From the NCBI GenBank assembly GCA_015039365.1, contig WION01000003.1, positions 372,001-436,000 on the forward strand: a stretch of 64,000 nt of DNA, given 5' to 3'. Position 1 is the stretch's first letter, and every line of letters starts with the position of its first letter. Shown piece after piece: positions 36,314 through 48,152 of the stretch. Source of the DNA: Amanita rubescens. Lineage: Eukaryota; Basidiomycota; Agaricomycetes; Agaricales; Amanitaceae. The notes under the pieces are model-generated. The model was not told the origin of the DNA and ran no database searches. It worked only from the letters and a program-made list of their open reading frames with translations. The position numbers were made by a program, and so were the translations under genes.

Positions 36314-37420
36314 CTAGTGAATCTTGCTTGTGCTTGGGGCTGGGGTGGCGTCAAAATTTGCAAAAATTCTGCTGGTTTTGAGACTTTTATCTTGGTCATT
36401 GGCTGCGCGAAGATTGTGCACGGCGGCGGACCACGAGTCCCATGGATGAATGATTTCACAGACCGAGCAATCACTGGATGAGGTGAGATGACGTTTGCTT
36501 GATTTAGAGTGAGTGACAAACCTGTGTTCTTCAAATTCGGGGGCCTCGTCGAGCTCCCTTGGCAGTTCTCCAGAAGCACCCTGTTGCTCGACGCCGGCCC
36601 ACCAAGTTAGAACGGAATGACGCAATCTCGGGGATGAACGATGCCGGCGTAAGCGAGAACGAACATTTTTTGGCGGTTCGAAGGCACCATCAATGCAAGG
36701 CAACGTGCTTGAGGTATCGTTTAACAAAATCGGAGTCAGACATAGAATAAACGACAAACCCAACGGTCTTGCGCTCAAATGATTTCATTTTCTCTTGCAG
36801 CGTGGGCTCTTCTAGATAACGTACAGCTTGATTCGAACAAAGATCGTCGTTAGGCGGAGACTGCTTGTACTCCGCTCGGAGCTCTTTAGGTTTTATCTGA
36901 GTGTATGTATTCCGAGTTGGAGTTTTGTCTTTGTCTTTGGAGGGCGATGGCTTTGCCCAGATAGAATCTTGCAAAGAGCGATTACTATATGTTGCATCGG
37001 TAAGCAGGTACAAGATCTATTAGTGGAATTCATTCACCTCAAATCAGTCAGTCGCAGATCCAGGAAGCTGACTTTTGGCTGAATACTACGCAGCTTCGGT
37101 TTAGATACAGTTGGAGTCAGGTCGCCAGATGAGGTAACATCTTGAACCGGCGGTGCAGGATTGTCTTTCTCCGATTTCCGTTCAATGATTTCAGCCTCGA
37201 CAGTAGCGTCAGATAGATTTTGTTGAGGCAGCGGGTCTACTGCTTGGGCACAGAGCAACCACAGAACGAATATCGCCACGAGATTACAGCCGAAGTACAA
37301 GGCAAGATGGAAACGAAAATCCAGCAGCAGTTCGAACAGCCTTGTTGCCATAATCGCCATAGCGCGTTTCGAGTAGACACCAAACGCCGAGTGGGAGAAG
37401 AGCATACCGAATTTGCACAT
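36314..37420 (-). CDS. Hypothetical protein with one predicted membrane helix
   Basis: I do not recognise this gene. A likely start is at 37418-37420. The first exon (to about 37036) encodes a hydrophobic helix (FHLALYFGCNLVAIFVLWLL) preceded by a basic N-terminus, then a charged tail. A second exon (about 36700-36970) has IKPKELRAEYKQSPPNDDLC and MKSFERKTVGFVVYSMSDSD, and a third (to 36314) is rich in charged residues (ASGELPRELDEAPEFEEHRF). The joins between the three blocks do not keep frame with the GT-AG pairs I can see, so exon limits or the sequence are wrong somewhere. It lies head to head with the mS38 gene, 60 bp between starts. Confidence 0.45.
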
Positions 37421-37480
37421 GTTTGGCAAGAGCACTTCCTGGATTTGCGCGATTGAGTCGAGTGCGCTGCAGACCGCGCC

Positions 37481-38512
37481 ATGTCTGCCTTTTATCGCCT
37501 CTTGCCAGCCTCCAAGAGGTGTTATTCCTCATATTTCTCCTCAAAGTCAGGCGGCGGTCGCTTTTTTAACTCTTCAAAGTCTTCCAGATCCTCCGTCATC
37601 ACAGGACCTGCGCGCCAGACGACACCTATTAAACCCTCCGACGGCCCAGAGTCGCGGGATGGTGGTATAAACGCGAAAGACCAACCCCATTCTGGAGAGA
37701 ACACTGCACCGCCAGTGGATGCACAATCTACGAATTCCGGTTCTCCCTCTGCGCCGAGCGCCAAAGCGGGAGAGTTCGGCAATACAAGCGCACCGCAAAC
37801 AGATTACAGAGCACCTAGTACACATTCACCTAATCAAGATGCTACCGCCACCTACTCGCCCATCGCCTTTACACCCAGTTGTGAAGCCGAAAGACTTCAA
37901 GGTGGTTCAATTCTTTTCGATGCACCGCCCGTTACTTTCGCTTCCTGATCCACCCTCTATCTTTTCCCCTTCAACCACGTCTGACAATACATTCTTTGCC
38001 CTGCAATCATCACCTTCTGAAGACCCACTTTTTACCTCTGATACGTCCAATCTCCCTGCTCCTCCTTCGAACATACTTTCATCTGTGTTCAACTCATCCG
38101 CTATCAATGCATTTGATGATTTTTCGGAGACGTTTCCAGAAGGAGATGTAGAGACTGCTCGACAGCTGACGCGTGCGTTGGCGATGAGCAAAGCGGGCTC
38201 TATGGTTGAGTGGGAGAAGACATTGCGCATGTTGGGTCTGGACCCTGAGATGGAACCCGAGAGAGTCGTGATGAGGGAGCAGATGGAGAAGGATTGGGAA
38301 GTGATGATGGACAGCACAAAGAGGAAGAGGCGAAAGAAGATGAAGAAACACAAGTAAGGATTTTTCATTTTCATTTCTGACGCAAACTCAACGGTTTACG
38401 TGTTTACAGGCTCAAGAAGAGACGAAGAGTAAGTCTACCAAGTTTCTCCAAGGTCTGGTGTTGACAATCATTTCAGCTAACGCGATCCACTCGGCTGAAG
38501 ATCGGTCGCTAG
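37481..38512 (+). CDS. COX24: Mitochondrial small ribosomal subunit protein mS38 (Cox24 / AURKAIP1 family), one frameshift
   Basis: The C-terminus is the diagnostic basic motif of the Cox24/mS38 family: STKRKRRKKMKKHKLKKRRR then LTRSTRLKIGR, assembled across two introns (38355 to about 38408, and 38430 to about 38475). mS38 binds the mitochondrial small-subunit rRNA and affects mitochondrial translation, including COX1. The N-terminus (MSAFYRLLPASKRCYSSYFS) looks like a mitochondrial presequence. The middle is low complexity. Two frames overlap between 37720 and 37935: the family-like FFSMHRPLLSLPDPPSIF is not in the frame of the start codon, and no intron joins them, so a one-base error is likely there. 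Confidence 0.8.
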
Positions 38513-38640
38513 CGTAGATGATAATTGTGATGTCATTCTAGTACATAGCAACAGGACTTTGTCCAATACGATGACCATTATTATAAATTCTACTACTGTA
38601 AGGCGTAAGATCATAACGTAAATTACAACTGCCAGCACCG

Positions 38641-39881
38641 TCAGGTTACAGTGACAATTTCCCCTCTTCCATCCTTGAGGATGATCAGCTCGCATTCAAT
38701 CCTCTCGCCGGTATCAAGGCACACCACGTCCGTCGGATCGACATCATTCAAACGAATTTGTCGACGGTCAAGGAATGACCTCCCGAGCACGATATCAAAG
38801 TGAGGTTCTTCTGACAAGTACACGGGTACCAGCGTCGTCTTGGGTTTGACTGGCGTGGTATCGTTACCACCCTTGATCGACTTGTGCAGCGAGGACGGAC
38901 GGGAAAGCAGATGTGACGGAGATATTGAAGATGAGGCAGACGAAGAGGCGGGCGTAAGTGTGATTGGCCATGTTCCTAAACTAACCAGCCCTGCGTAGCC
39001 ATAATATCCAGGTGTAGCGTCGGGTGGTATAAACCGATGCTTCAGTGCAAACTTGCGCGACATGTAGACATGCCGATACCCTGATTTGAGTAACATTCGA
39101 ACTGCATCAAGTCAGTGGCTGACAAGGTGAAAAGAAGACGGTCGTCACCAACCATTATTGACGGGACCAATGGTTCCCATTACGGTTCTGACCCCATTCT
39201 CACTATGGAACTTTTCAAAGTCGCGCTTAAACGCAGGTACGCCGTCGTCTGGTTGACTTCCTGCGCCGTCCTTAGATGACTTGCCGCTTCTTTGCGATTT
39301 CTTGCTCTTTGCCAGGCTTTTTGGACGACCAGAAGAGCTACTTTGGATGACCTGAATCTGTGCTCGTCTGAAGACATGATAAGCAGGGTTTTGATATTCA
39401 GGAGCGTTGGGAAGAGGAAGTGTCGGATCGTGAAGGTGTATCGTTGGCGAGCGTATGGTACGTGATGTATCGTCGGTTGATGAGGACGATCCGATAGCTG
39501 GTACTAGTAGTGTCATGGCTGGTGTTTCGCTTTGGGTTTCTTGTGCATTGTGATGCTGTCGCCAGGTAAATATAATGTAGTCTGAACCTGAAAGGGGTAG
39601 TGGAGCAGTTAGATTCTGGAATAGGAGATGATGAGCTCATACCGTCGTCCAGATTCCAAACGGTATCATTGAATTCATACTTTAGCCAGCCTGGGCCTAC
39701 TCTGCGGCCGTTATACTGGGTGTGTACCTTTCTCGTGAGCTTGTCGTAGAGTGATTCGAGATCATCTTGGGACACTAGGCTGAGTTAGCGTAGGCTACAG
39801 TACCCCCACATACGACATACAAGGATGGATAAGAGCAAAAGAAGAGGAAGGAGTGTGTACGTTGAGTACGGAGTGGTCCAT
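38641..39881 (-). CDS. Conserved fungal protein with retropepsin-like fold lacking the catalytic aspartate
   Basis: Start at 39879-39881; a first exon of about 60 bp joins SQDDLESLYDKLTRKV. Conserved-looking blocks: YNGRRVGPGWLKYEFNDTVW, SDYIIFTWRQ, then a basic Ser/Lys-rich linker. The C-terminal half resembles an aspartic-protease fold of the retroviral type: VRMLLKSGYRHVYMSRKFAL fits the active-site loop hairpin (usually D-S/T-G followed by FIS), and HFDIVLGRSFLDRRQIRLND fits the later ILGxxWL strand. The catalytic Asp is replaced by Lys (KSG). I recall similar basidiomycete proteins without function. Introns at about 39780-39820, 39575-39645 and 39102-39150 keep phase. Confidence 0.65.
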
Positions 39882-39950
39882 GGTCGGATCCGCAGCGTTT
39901 GAAATCATGAATTGAAATAGATTCGTAACATAACATATTACACTCCTACT

Positions 39951-40780
39951 CTACTTGGGCGCATTCTCTCGTGCTTGCGTTCGTACCCTCTTCCTGTGAT
40001 CCTTTAGCACTCGATACCCAAAAGACGCGCAAAACTTACTCGTAGGCAACTTTGTCATTCCTGAGCTATACGTCAACACCGTGTTTTTATTATTATCACT
40101 GTCGCACAACTTACTTGAACATGGTATAGGCGTCGCTTTGTGCTGGATCAAGCACATTAGGATCATCTAACAAATCTTGAATACCTAACAGAATCTGTAA
40201 AAGCGTCAGTTTCATGTCTCGCATAGACGACGACGAGATCCCACCTGTTTGATAGTAATGGCAGGCTTCCACCCTTTCTCTTCATCGAGAATAGATAAAC
40301 AAACTGTCCCTGAAGGGTATACATTTGGGTGGAATAATGGTGGCGAGAATTTGCCTGAATCAAACCAATGTCAAACCAATGCCACGTAAAATCGTGGGCG
40401 CTCTTACACTTTGGTGGCTTGGAAGGATAATCTAACAAAGATAAGCATGATTACGGCGCCCAATCGCGTGTGGCTTGCCTTCAGGGAACGACACCATCAA
40501 CTTGAACAACCCTCCCTCCCAAGGTGTCTATAGTGCCCATACAGTCAGCCTTGAAACCTCCCCTGAGATATAGATAAACATACGGTTGATTTCCCAGGAA
40601 TACCCACTTCCCACTCCATCAAATTCATCGTCCCATCGGATGCCTTTGTTGGTCGCGCGTAAAATCCCTGGTTAGGTATTGAGATCGTGTCATTTGTATT
40701 GCCCCGATACTTACAAATGGATGATCCTTTCTCCACTGCTTGCGTTCTTCGGTCAGTCTCGTCCTGCAGATACCAGACAT
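39951..40780 (-). CDS. UBC9: SUMO-conjugating enzyme Ubc9
   Basis: E2 enzyme that transfers SUMO to target lysines. The start at 40778-40780 gives [20 protein letters not shown], then [51 protein letters not shown] with the active-site cysteine, [35 protein letters not shown] and the C-terminal [13 protein letters not shown]. About six introns of 40-60 bp; the coding total fits the usual length near 158 residues. The His-Pro-Asn triad beside the cysteine is present ([11 protein letters not shown]). Starts 83 bp from the divergent RAP1-like gene, so the two must share a promoter. Confidence 0.94.
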
Positions 40781-40863
40781 TATGAGCGTGGTCGTGGTTA
40801 ATGAATGGTCCACACGGTGGCGTGACATCCTCGTGACACACGCGTCTCTACTGTCGCACGAAC

Positions 40864-43027
40864 ATGCCTGCGATATTCGTTCATGAAAATCAAGATCCGA
40901 TTCAGTTTTACTTGCATAGGAGCGTAGAAGATGACCAAAGGAACGAATTGACAAGGTTAATTCAGGTAGTGGATCCATTTCTTTTGTGCTGTCTACTCTA
41001 AAATAACTTTTTACAGAAATATGGTGGAGCAGTACTTGAGACAGACGAAGGAGCCGACACTGTAATCGTCGACCCAGACTATCCAAAAGCATATGATCTA
41101 CAGAATGCTTACTACGTTCATCAACAAGAGCGCTACCGGCGCATCAGGGTTGAAGATACAACCTTCGTCTGCGCATGTATCCAGGCTCGTACCTTTCAAA
41201 ACACGCCCGTGATCCGTTATCCCATGCGCGGAAACCATCCGGGGTCTGTGGCCCTCCTTCGTAGACGAGCGTTGTTCGTTGATGACTTTCCAGCCGCGTC
41301 AATTTCACCAAAGAGGATGAGAAGAATTTCTGCCGATATATGGCAATAAAGATACCCGATATTGGGAGCGGTGGTCGCTTGGGACATAGGATCTATCAAG
41401 ATCTGGTTAGCCTCGTAAGAAAGCCTGGCGCATATACTATCACCCTTGGCTCAGGATTAATAGGTCTATGTTATGCCACAAGAATATCGGTGGGTCACAC
41501 GCCACCCGGCAGAAAGCTGGAGAGAGCATTATCGAAACAAAAACAACAAGGCCAGGCTAGATGCCATGATTGAACAATTCAGAAATGAGGAACAGCCCAG
41601 GGAAGAGCAACTTTACATTTACGACAGGAAATTGAACGCAGGGAGGTTTAGGAATGTGGATGAAGAAGATTCTCCTACGGATAACGAGCCGGAGACGTAC
41701 GATAGCTACTGGAGCAGGCGACAAGCTCGTGAGAAGTCAAGGTCGAGACGTCCGCGCAAGGCAGTGGCGCAAGAGGAAGAGGAAAGTAGCTCAAATGAAG
41801 AACCCTCAGGAGACGAAGATGGAGCGCCCGAACGCCATCGTCCAAGGTATGTCGTATATTCTTATCTCAGCTCTTATCTCACCGTTCCCACTCAGTTCTT
41901 TATTTAGCGTCGATGAGTACGAGGAAGAACAGATCGATAATACGCAGCATGTCAGCCGTATGCTCAATGAACCTGCACCTTCTCAGGCAACCCTAGTCGG
42001 TAATGAACTTGGCGTGAGATGGCCCCCTAACAGAGCGCGCAAGCCTAGGGATCAACAAGTGGTTCCAACAGAAGGGCCTGTTGCTAATGAACGTGAAGAA
42101 TCCGTTGAGCCTGAACCCCCAATACCGCCCGTAGCATCAACCTCTTCCCAGGGCAAGCGGAAACGAGGTGAGAAGGTGCAGGTACCCACGGATAACGCTC
42201 CCTATCGCAACACACGTTCAATATCCGATTCAATGAGGCGGCCAACAGCGAAAAGTATGGCTATCCCGCGTCCTGCCAAAAAGGGACGTAAGAAGAAACC
42301 AATGGAAGCTACGCAAAATGAGGAATCGACCGCGGAGGAAGACCAGGGTCTTCCCGAAGTACCTCCTCTCGTACCCGGGACTACTACCGAAGAGGGAGAC
42401 GTTGAACAGCTCCTGATGTCTGAGTCCAACGTAGAGGGTCCACGAACACCAGGTGAGGAAGCAGAGATACGCGAGGAGGACCCCAGCAAGCGCCGGCGAC
42501 TTTTCATAGCATCGAGTTCCGAGGAAGAGGAAGAGGAAGAGGACCATCAAGCGCCAAGCGGTCGTTCGCCTCTCGGAGAGGTTCAATTGTCCACGACGCG
42601 ACATTCACAAGCCCAGAGTCTGGACAGTGAAGTCGAACAAGTAGAAGAGACCCTGCGTGGACAAAGTCTTGACACGGATGACGAGCAGATTGACAGGGAG
42701 CTCAGCAGACCGCAGTCAAGGCGGACTGGATCTGAGTACGACGAAATGGACCCGCTGGAGCTCATCAAAGAGTTCAATGAAAGCACTGAGCTGCAGCCTG
42801 GGGTGAGCCCTTCACCCGTGGCTTCACCAAATACTCGGGATCGGTGGCTGTCGTCTCCGGCGGGCGACGAACAGTGGAGAGAGTCATCGGTGGAGAGCTT
42901 CCCGAAGCAGGGTACGCGTGCGAGTGCGATCAAGAAGCAGGTCGAGGAAAAACGAAAAATGGAAGAGTACGTTCCTCCACCTACATCACGCGCAGCCCGA
43001 TATACTCTACGACAACAACGAAGATAA
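40864..43027 (+). CDS. Rap1-like telomeric protein (BRCT plus Myb), one frameshift
   Basis: The N-terminus is BRCT-like (IFVHENQDPIQFYLHRSVED, LIQ, then KYGGAVLETDEGADTVIVDP). It is followed by a Myb-type segment: FTKEDEKNFCRYMAIKIPD, GGRLGHRIYQDL, then YRWVTRHPAESWREHYRNK. BRCT followed by this Myb is the arrangement of Rap1, the shelterin-associated telomere protein. The remaining 450 residues are acidic and disordered with a nuclear-signal-like basic patch (PAKKGRKKKP). Introns at about 40971-41019, 41403-41462 and 41848-41909. Between BRCT and Myb (about 41250-41300) the frame must shift by one base to reach RVNFTKEDEK. No clear C-terminal RCT domain was recognised. Confidence 0.72.
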
Positions 43028-43216
43028 TGCAGATTGTGATACCAAGAATAAGGTTATTTATAACTCTATGTAATAAATAAGGACGTGTCCATCGCGCGCG
43101 CGTATTAAACCAAGATAAGCGACTACATGACTATACAAGTACAGGTGATGTAATTAAGAAAGTGAATAAAGTGGTGCACATAGATAATAATGATATGGTG
43201 ACACAGGGCGCCGCGG

Positions 43217-44411
43217 TCATGCGATCAGGCTGTCGCCTTGGAGCTCTTCGAACTTGCGGCGTGCGAGCCGAATATTGAGTTTGACAGCGGCAGTTTCTGA
43301 AAAAAAGGGGGGCATGGGAACGTTTCAGTGCTAGGCCAGGAACAAACGTACCTATAGTCGGATCATGAACGATAACCATGACATAGGTGTTTCGGGTCAT
43401 TTCATCTAGGACGGCGCTAAAATCGTGGAGTTCCATTTCGAGCGTGTGGAACTCCCCACGCACACGAGAGCAACAATACTTGAATGCTTTTATGAGTTCA
43501 GAAGTGCGCTCGTAGCGAGTCGGATCAAGGCGGTGCGAGGTGATTGAGTCGGGGTCCAGACCTCCAGCTTTGGCGTCTACGACGGGAGGTACGGTACCTA
43601 GAGTATGTGGAGATGGGGAGGAAGAGGTGGCAATGACGAGAAATGTGGCGCGCTCGAATAAGATGACTTCGGTGGCATTGCAAGCCTTGGCAAAGATGGA
43701 CAGATGTCTGTGGAGTACAGCGGCGTTTGGGATAAGCGTATGAACGATGTGTGACCATGCCTTGGGAATGCTGAGCGCTGGGAGGGGACAGAGAAGCTAG
43801 CACACACACACACCTTATAGAGACTTTCATCGTAGATGCTTGTGCCGAAAACGGAGACGTGGAGATCACCGCTTACATCCTCAAGCTCGCGCATCTTTTT
43901 CTCAAAGGTTCCTTGTTTGTCTCTCACTAGATCCATTTTGTGTATTAGGAGGAAGACGGAGGCACTGGGGCTGTATTGTCGGAGACCATCGATGCAGTCA
44001 CGGTAGTACTCCAAGTCTTTTAATTTTTCTTGGGTCTCTACGTCGAAAACGTAAATGAGAACGCCAACTTGTTGAAATATGGTAGGACGTTGAGTGGTGA
44101 GGTACGAGTCCATGAAGGCGTCCTGGCCTCCGCAGTCCCAGAGGTTGAGAATAAGGTCACCGAGGAAACGAACATGGTTTTGTTCTACGTCAATGGTAGC
44201 ACCGAGTCTTGCGGTGAGTGAAGCGGGTAAATTTGAGCTGGAGGAAGGAAGTGTGAGCTGAGAAAGCGGAAGAGGGGGTACGAAGAGCAGACAAGATGAG
44301 GGAGCGCATTGATGTCTTGCCGCTACCAGAAGCGCCCATGAGAAGAACCTAGGATGCAGGTCATGTTGAAGATGAGATTTTTGTTTCTGTCGTATTCACC
44401 TTTTTCCTCAT
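43217..44411 (-). CDS. GTR1: Rag GTPase Gtr1 (RagA/B)
   Basis: Vacuolar-membrane GTPase that, paired with Gtr2, signals amino-acid sufficiency to TORC1. The start is at 44409-44411 (MRKK, then an intron). G1 is GASGSGKTS, then RLGATIDVEQNHVRFLGD, G3 LWDCGGQD, QRPTIFQQVGVLIYVFDVET, the Rag-type G4 HKMDLV, and the C-terminal roadblock-like domain (RVRGEFHTLEMELHDFSAVL, NTYVMVIVHDPTI) ending FEELQGDSLIA. The second exon ends after CTCATCTT and the next begins at CTCAAATTT, giving LIFSNLPASLTARLGATID and fixing an apparent gap. A short CA repeat sits in an intron near 43800. Confidence 0.94.
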
Positions 44412-44468
44412 GATGATGATACGAAAGAGAAATTAAAGACGATTTAATTCACAGGCATTTGATCTATC

Positions 44469-45113
<645 letters not shown>

Positions 45114-45153
45114 CCTAGTTATCGTGGGAGTATTTTTATTTCACTTTTTTGCT

Positions 45154-46655
45154 ATGGACGCTCTCCTCCCCAGTAAGTATGTCCCTTCACTACTTCTTGC
45201 CCTTGCTCACCCCAACCAGCAACATATACCCTTATATATACCTTTTTGACAAAACAATCACATATCAAGGCCGCAGAAGCTCTCAGAAAGGCTGTCAAAG
45301 ATGTTGTAGTTCTCAAGGAGGGTCTTGGAAAAGACAGTCCATCGCTAGAGGAAATCATTAAAGAATGGAGGCAATCTAGGTCATCACCAGAAACAAGTTC
45401 TCAGCATGACTGTACGTCTAAACTCCAACTACCCCTATAGCATCCTCAGAGTCGAGCTTAGCTTCTTCCGACCCCGAGATGTCGTCTTCGTCCTCGGGTA
45501 CGGTCGTGCAAAAGGGATCCAAAAAGCAGCTTAAGAGATCATCAAAAAATAAATCTCGCGCACAGTCGTCATCCTCGTCCTCGAGCTCTGAGGAATCTGA
45601 GCCGGTAAAGCCCAAGAAGTCGTCGAAGAATAAACCTCGTGCCAAGTCGTCATCTTCAGAGTCTGATTCCGGTTCAGAATCAGGTGCGTTTTACATGTCG
45701 TTTAATGACCAATCTAACCAGTATAACAGACGATGAATCATCTGATGCCGAGCACGACCAACTTAATGCCAAGAAGCTAGAACTTTCCGAGTCGAGTCGC
45801 ACTATGACATCAGGTGCCGACTCTACTTCAGGGTCTGATTCAGACTCTGACAGTGACGATGGCAGCGGATCGGCATCAGAGGTGGCTCCAAAGAAGGTTT
45901 CTAAGACATCCAAGCGTAAGGAATCGAGTTCAGAAGGATCTAGTGACTCGGAATCTGGCTCTACATCGAGCTCAGAGGATGAAGAAGAGGTCAAGATGGA
46001 TGTTTCACCAGTACCATCCTCTGTCTCTGCCATCAAACCTACCACGGAGGAGTCCAGCTCGGAAGATTCCAGTGACTCGGAATCAAGTATGGATGACGAT
46101 GAAAAGGTCAAGGCGAGTCTTTCACCACTGCCGTCTGGCCCACTTATCAACACCTAAATTAGGCTCCAGTGAAAAGAGCTATGAAGGGCGAAGCAAGTAC
46201 TGATGAAGATGAGGAACAGCCTGCAAAGAAGCGCAAGACGTCGGTGAATGGCAGGGTTGTAGTATCAATCACCGCAATACAATCTAGCGTAACGTTAAAT
46301 GGTGAACAGATGAATGGAAGGAAAGCCAACGCACCGTTCAAAAGAGTTGATTCTTCCAAGATATCCTCGGACGTCATGATCGATAACCGTTATGAAGCCA
46401 AGGTACGCGTCATAGATGCTTTCATCCCTTACGCTGACGTGGCCTAGTCCGGACCCGCCAACGACTATGGTCACCGCGCTCATAAAGATTTGATCGTAAC
46501 CCGCGGTGCAGGGTTTAGAAAGGAGAAAAACAAAAAGAAACGTGGCAGCTATAGAGGCGGCGAGATTTCTGTAATTCTTGTTCATGCTCATTTTTGTTGA
46601 TGAGCTAACACACGCTTTTGAACAGATGGAAAGCCATAGTTTTAAGTTTACTTGA
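45154..46655 (+). CDS. SRP40: Nucleolar phosphoprotein Srp40 / Nopp140 family
   Basis: Nucleolar chaperone of snoRNPs linked to rRNA synthesis. The start (45154-45156) is followed by an intron, then a LisH-like N-terminus (LIYTFLTKQSHIKAAEALRK). The long centre consists of serine/acidic tracts alternating with lysine patches (KKSSKNKPRAKSSSSES). The C-terminus matches the SRP40_C domain: FKRVDSSKISSDVMIDNRYE, GPANDYGHRAHKDLIVTRG, FRKEKNKKKRGSYRGGEIS, then SHSFKFT. Introns at about 45173-45226, 46403-46447 and 46570-46624. No frame breaks. Confidence 0.9.
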
Positions 46656-46869
46656 TAGACGCTTCGCGGGTTCATTCTAATACATTCATTTCGGTTGGAA
46701 TGCGTTTGACGTCCATCTTCTTTATTTTAGTCGAAACAAGGTACGTCCGGCAATGATGACAGCACCGGCGGGATCGGGAAGGCATCAGCCGGTAGTTCGG
46801 TACCCGCGGCTGCAGTTGTCCATTCATGTCCTGAACTGCTCACCTGCTCCTGTTCGAGCACCGTGATAC

Positions 46870-48152
46870 ATGAGCAAGCACGATATCCTGGTCCTGCCGG
46901 ATGGCGCGCAAATAGCATACGAAGTTTGGGGCGCCCAACATATCGCTCAGGAGCTCCCAATTGTCCTCGTAGGAGGCATATCCACCATTCGAGGTGACTG
47001 GGACAGACTAGCTCACTGTCTTGCCGCTACGCGACCAGGTACTATCAGTTCACCGTTTCTGCGCCCGAAAATGTTTTTATTTTTATTTTAAATTTATATT
47101 ATTGAGTACAGTTCTTCTCGTTGACTACAGGCAAGGGATATTCCCTCCGACCCGTTTTATATTTATGTTATTTAAAACATATACAGGGGTACTGGCGATT
47201 CCAAGTTCTCTACCGCCGATGGGGTCAACGAGATTACATTAGAAGGCATGGCTCGAGATTTATATGCTGTTATCACTCGTTTGAAATGGAAAGAGGTTAC
47301 CCTTTGCGGGTTCTCCATGGGAGGTGAGATTTGGGGGGATCTTTCTTTAGAATCAACAATACTTATACTTTCCTTTCCAAGGCGTCGTTGTCCAATACCT
47401 CCTATTCCTTCCTTACCTGCCCACCAACTCAACACCTCTCCCGTTCCGCGTCACACACGTCGTGCTGGCCGCGACATTCGGCGCACCGTTCTATGATCCA
47501 CGGTACGGGCTGAAATTCTCCAAAGGCCTGTTCTCAGGTGCAAAACGGACTTTGGAGCAGAAACGAGAGTTGGTGAGGCCATCGCTGGAGGGCTGTTTTA
47601 CTCCTCAGTGGTTGGCAGACCCACATAATAAAGAACGGTTTGAGTGGTGGTTGAGTCGTATGGTTGCGGGAAGGTGCGTACTAGAAGCTTAGTATGTCTA
47701 GTATGGAAGGCTTACGAGCGCTATAGGCCTTCACGCGTTATCCGTAAGCCTCTTTTTGGATTAGTCTTTTCGAGCAACTCACGCATCATCGCAGGGATGC
47801 AAGCCATAGCGGCGAGTAAAATCTAATCTGCTAGACACGTGCCATCGTCTCATTGAACATCCAGTTGAAATCATTTGATTTCGATGAGCTTTACCGCAGA
47901 CTACCAAATAATACCCAAGTCCTTATAATTCACGGAAAGCTAGACCAAGTCGTGCCATTCAGCAGCGCCCAATCCATGTTCGAAAAAATGCCCAGGTCAA
48001 GAATGGTCGAGGTGGGCAATCTGCCAGGTCAAGTTCCCGATCTGGATTTTGGTCACAATTGGTTCGAGTACTTTGATATGCGAGTTTGGGATGACGTATT
48101 TCGCCAATTTTTAAGTAAAAATTCGGTGCCAGTCGTTCAAGCTCGAATGTAG
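46870..48152 (+). CDS. Alpha/beta hydrolase-fold protein
   Basis: Esterase/lipase-type fold of unknown substrate. The N-terminus is ILVLPDGAQIAYEVWGAQ; the core has PIVLVGGISTIRGDWDRL, VLLVDYRGTGDSKF, the nucleophile elbow LCGFSMGG, HVVLAATFGAPFYDPRYG, LIIHGKLDQVVPF with the acid residue, and DFGHNWFEYF with the likely catalytic His. Exon 2 is only 19 bp (47112-47130) and its downstream intron (47131-47186) begins with GC instead of GT, in the usual AG|GCAAG context. The join near 47800-47870 does not keep frame with the splice sites I see. The stop codon abuts that of the convergent TilS-like gene. Confidence 0.82.
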
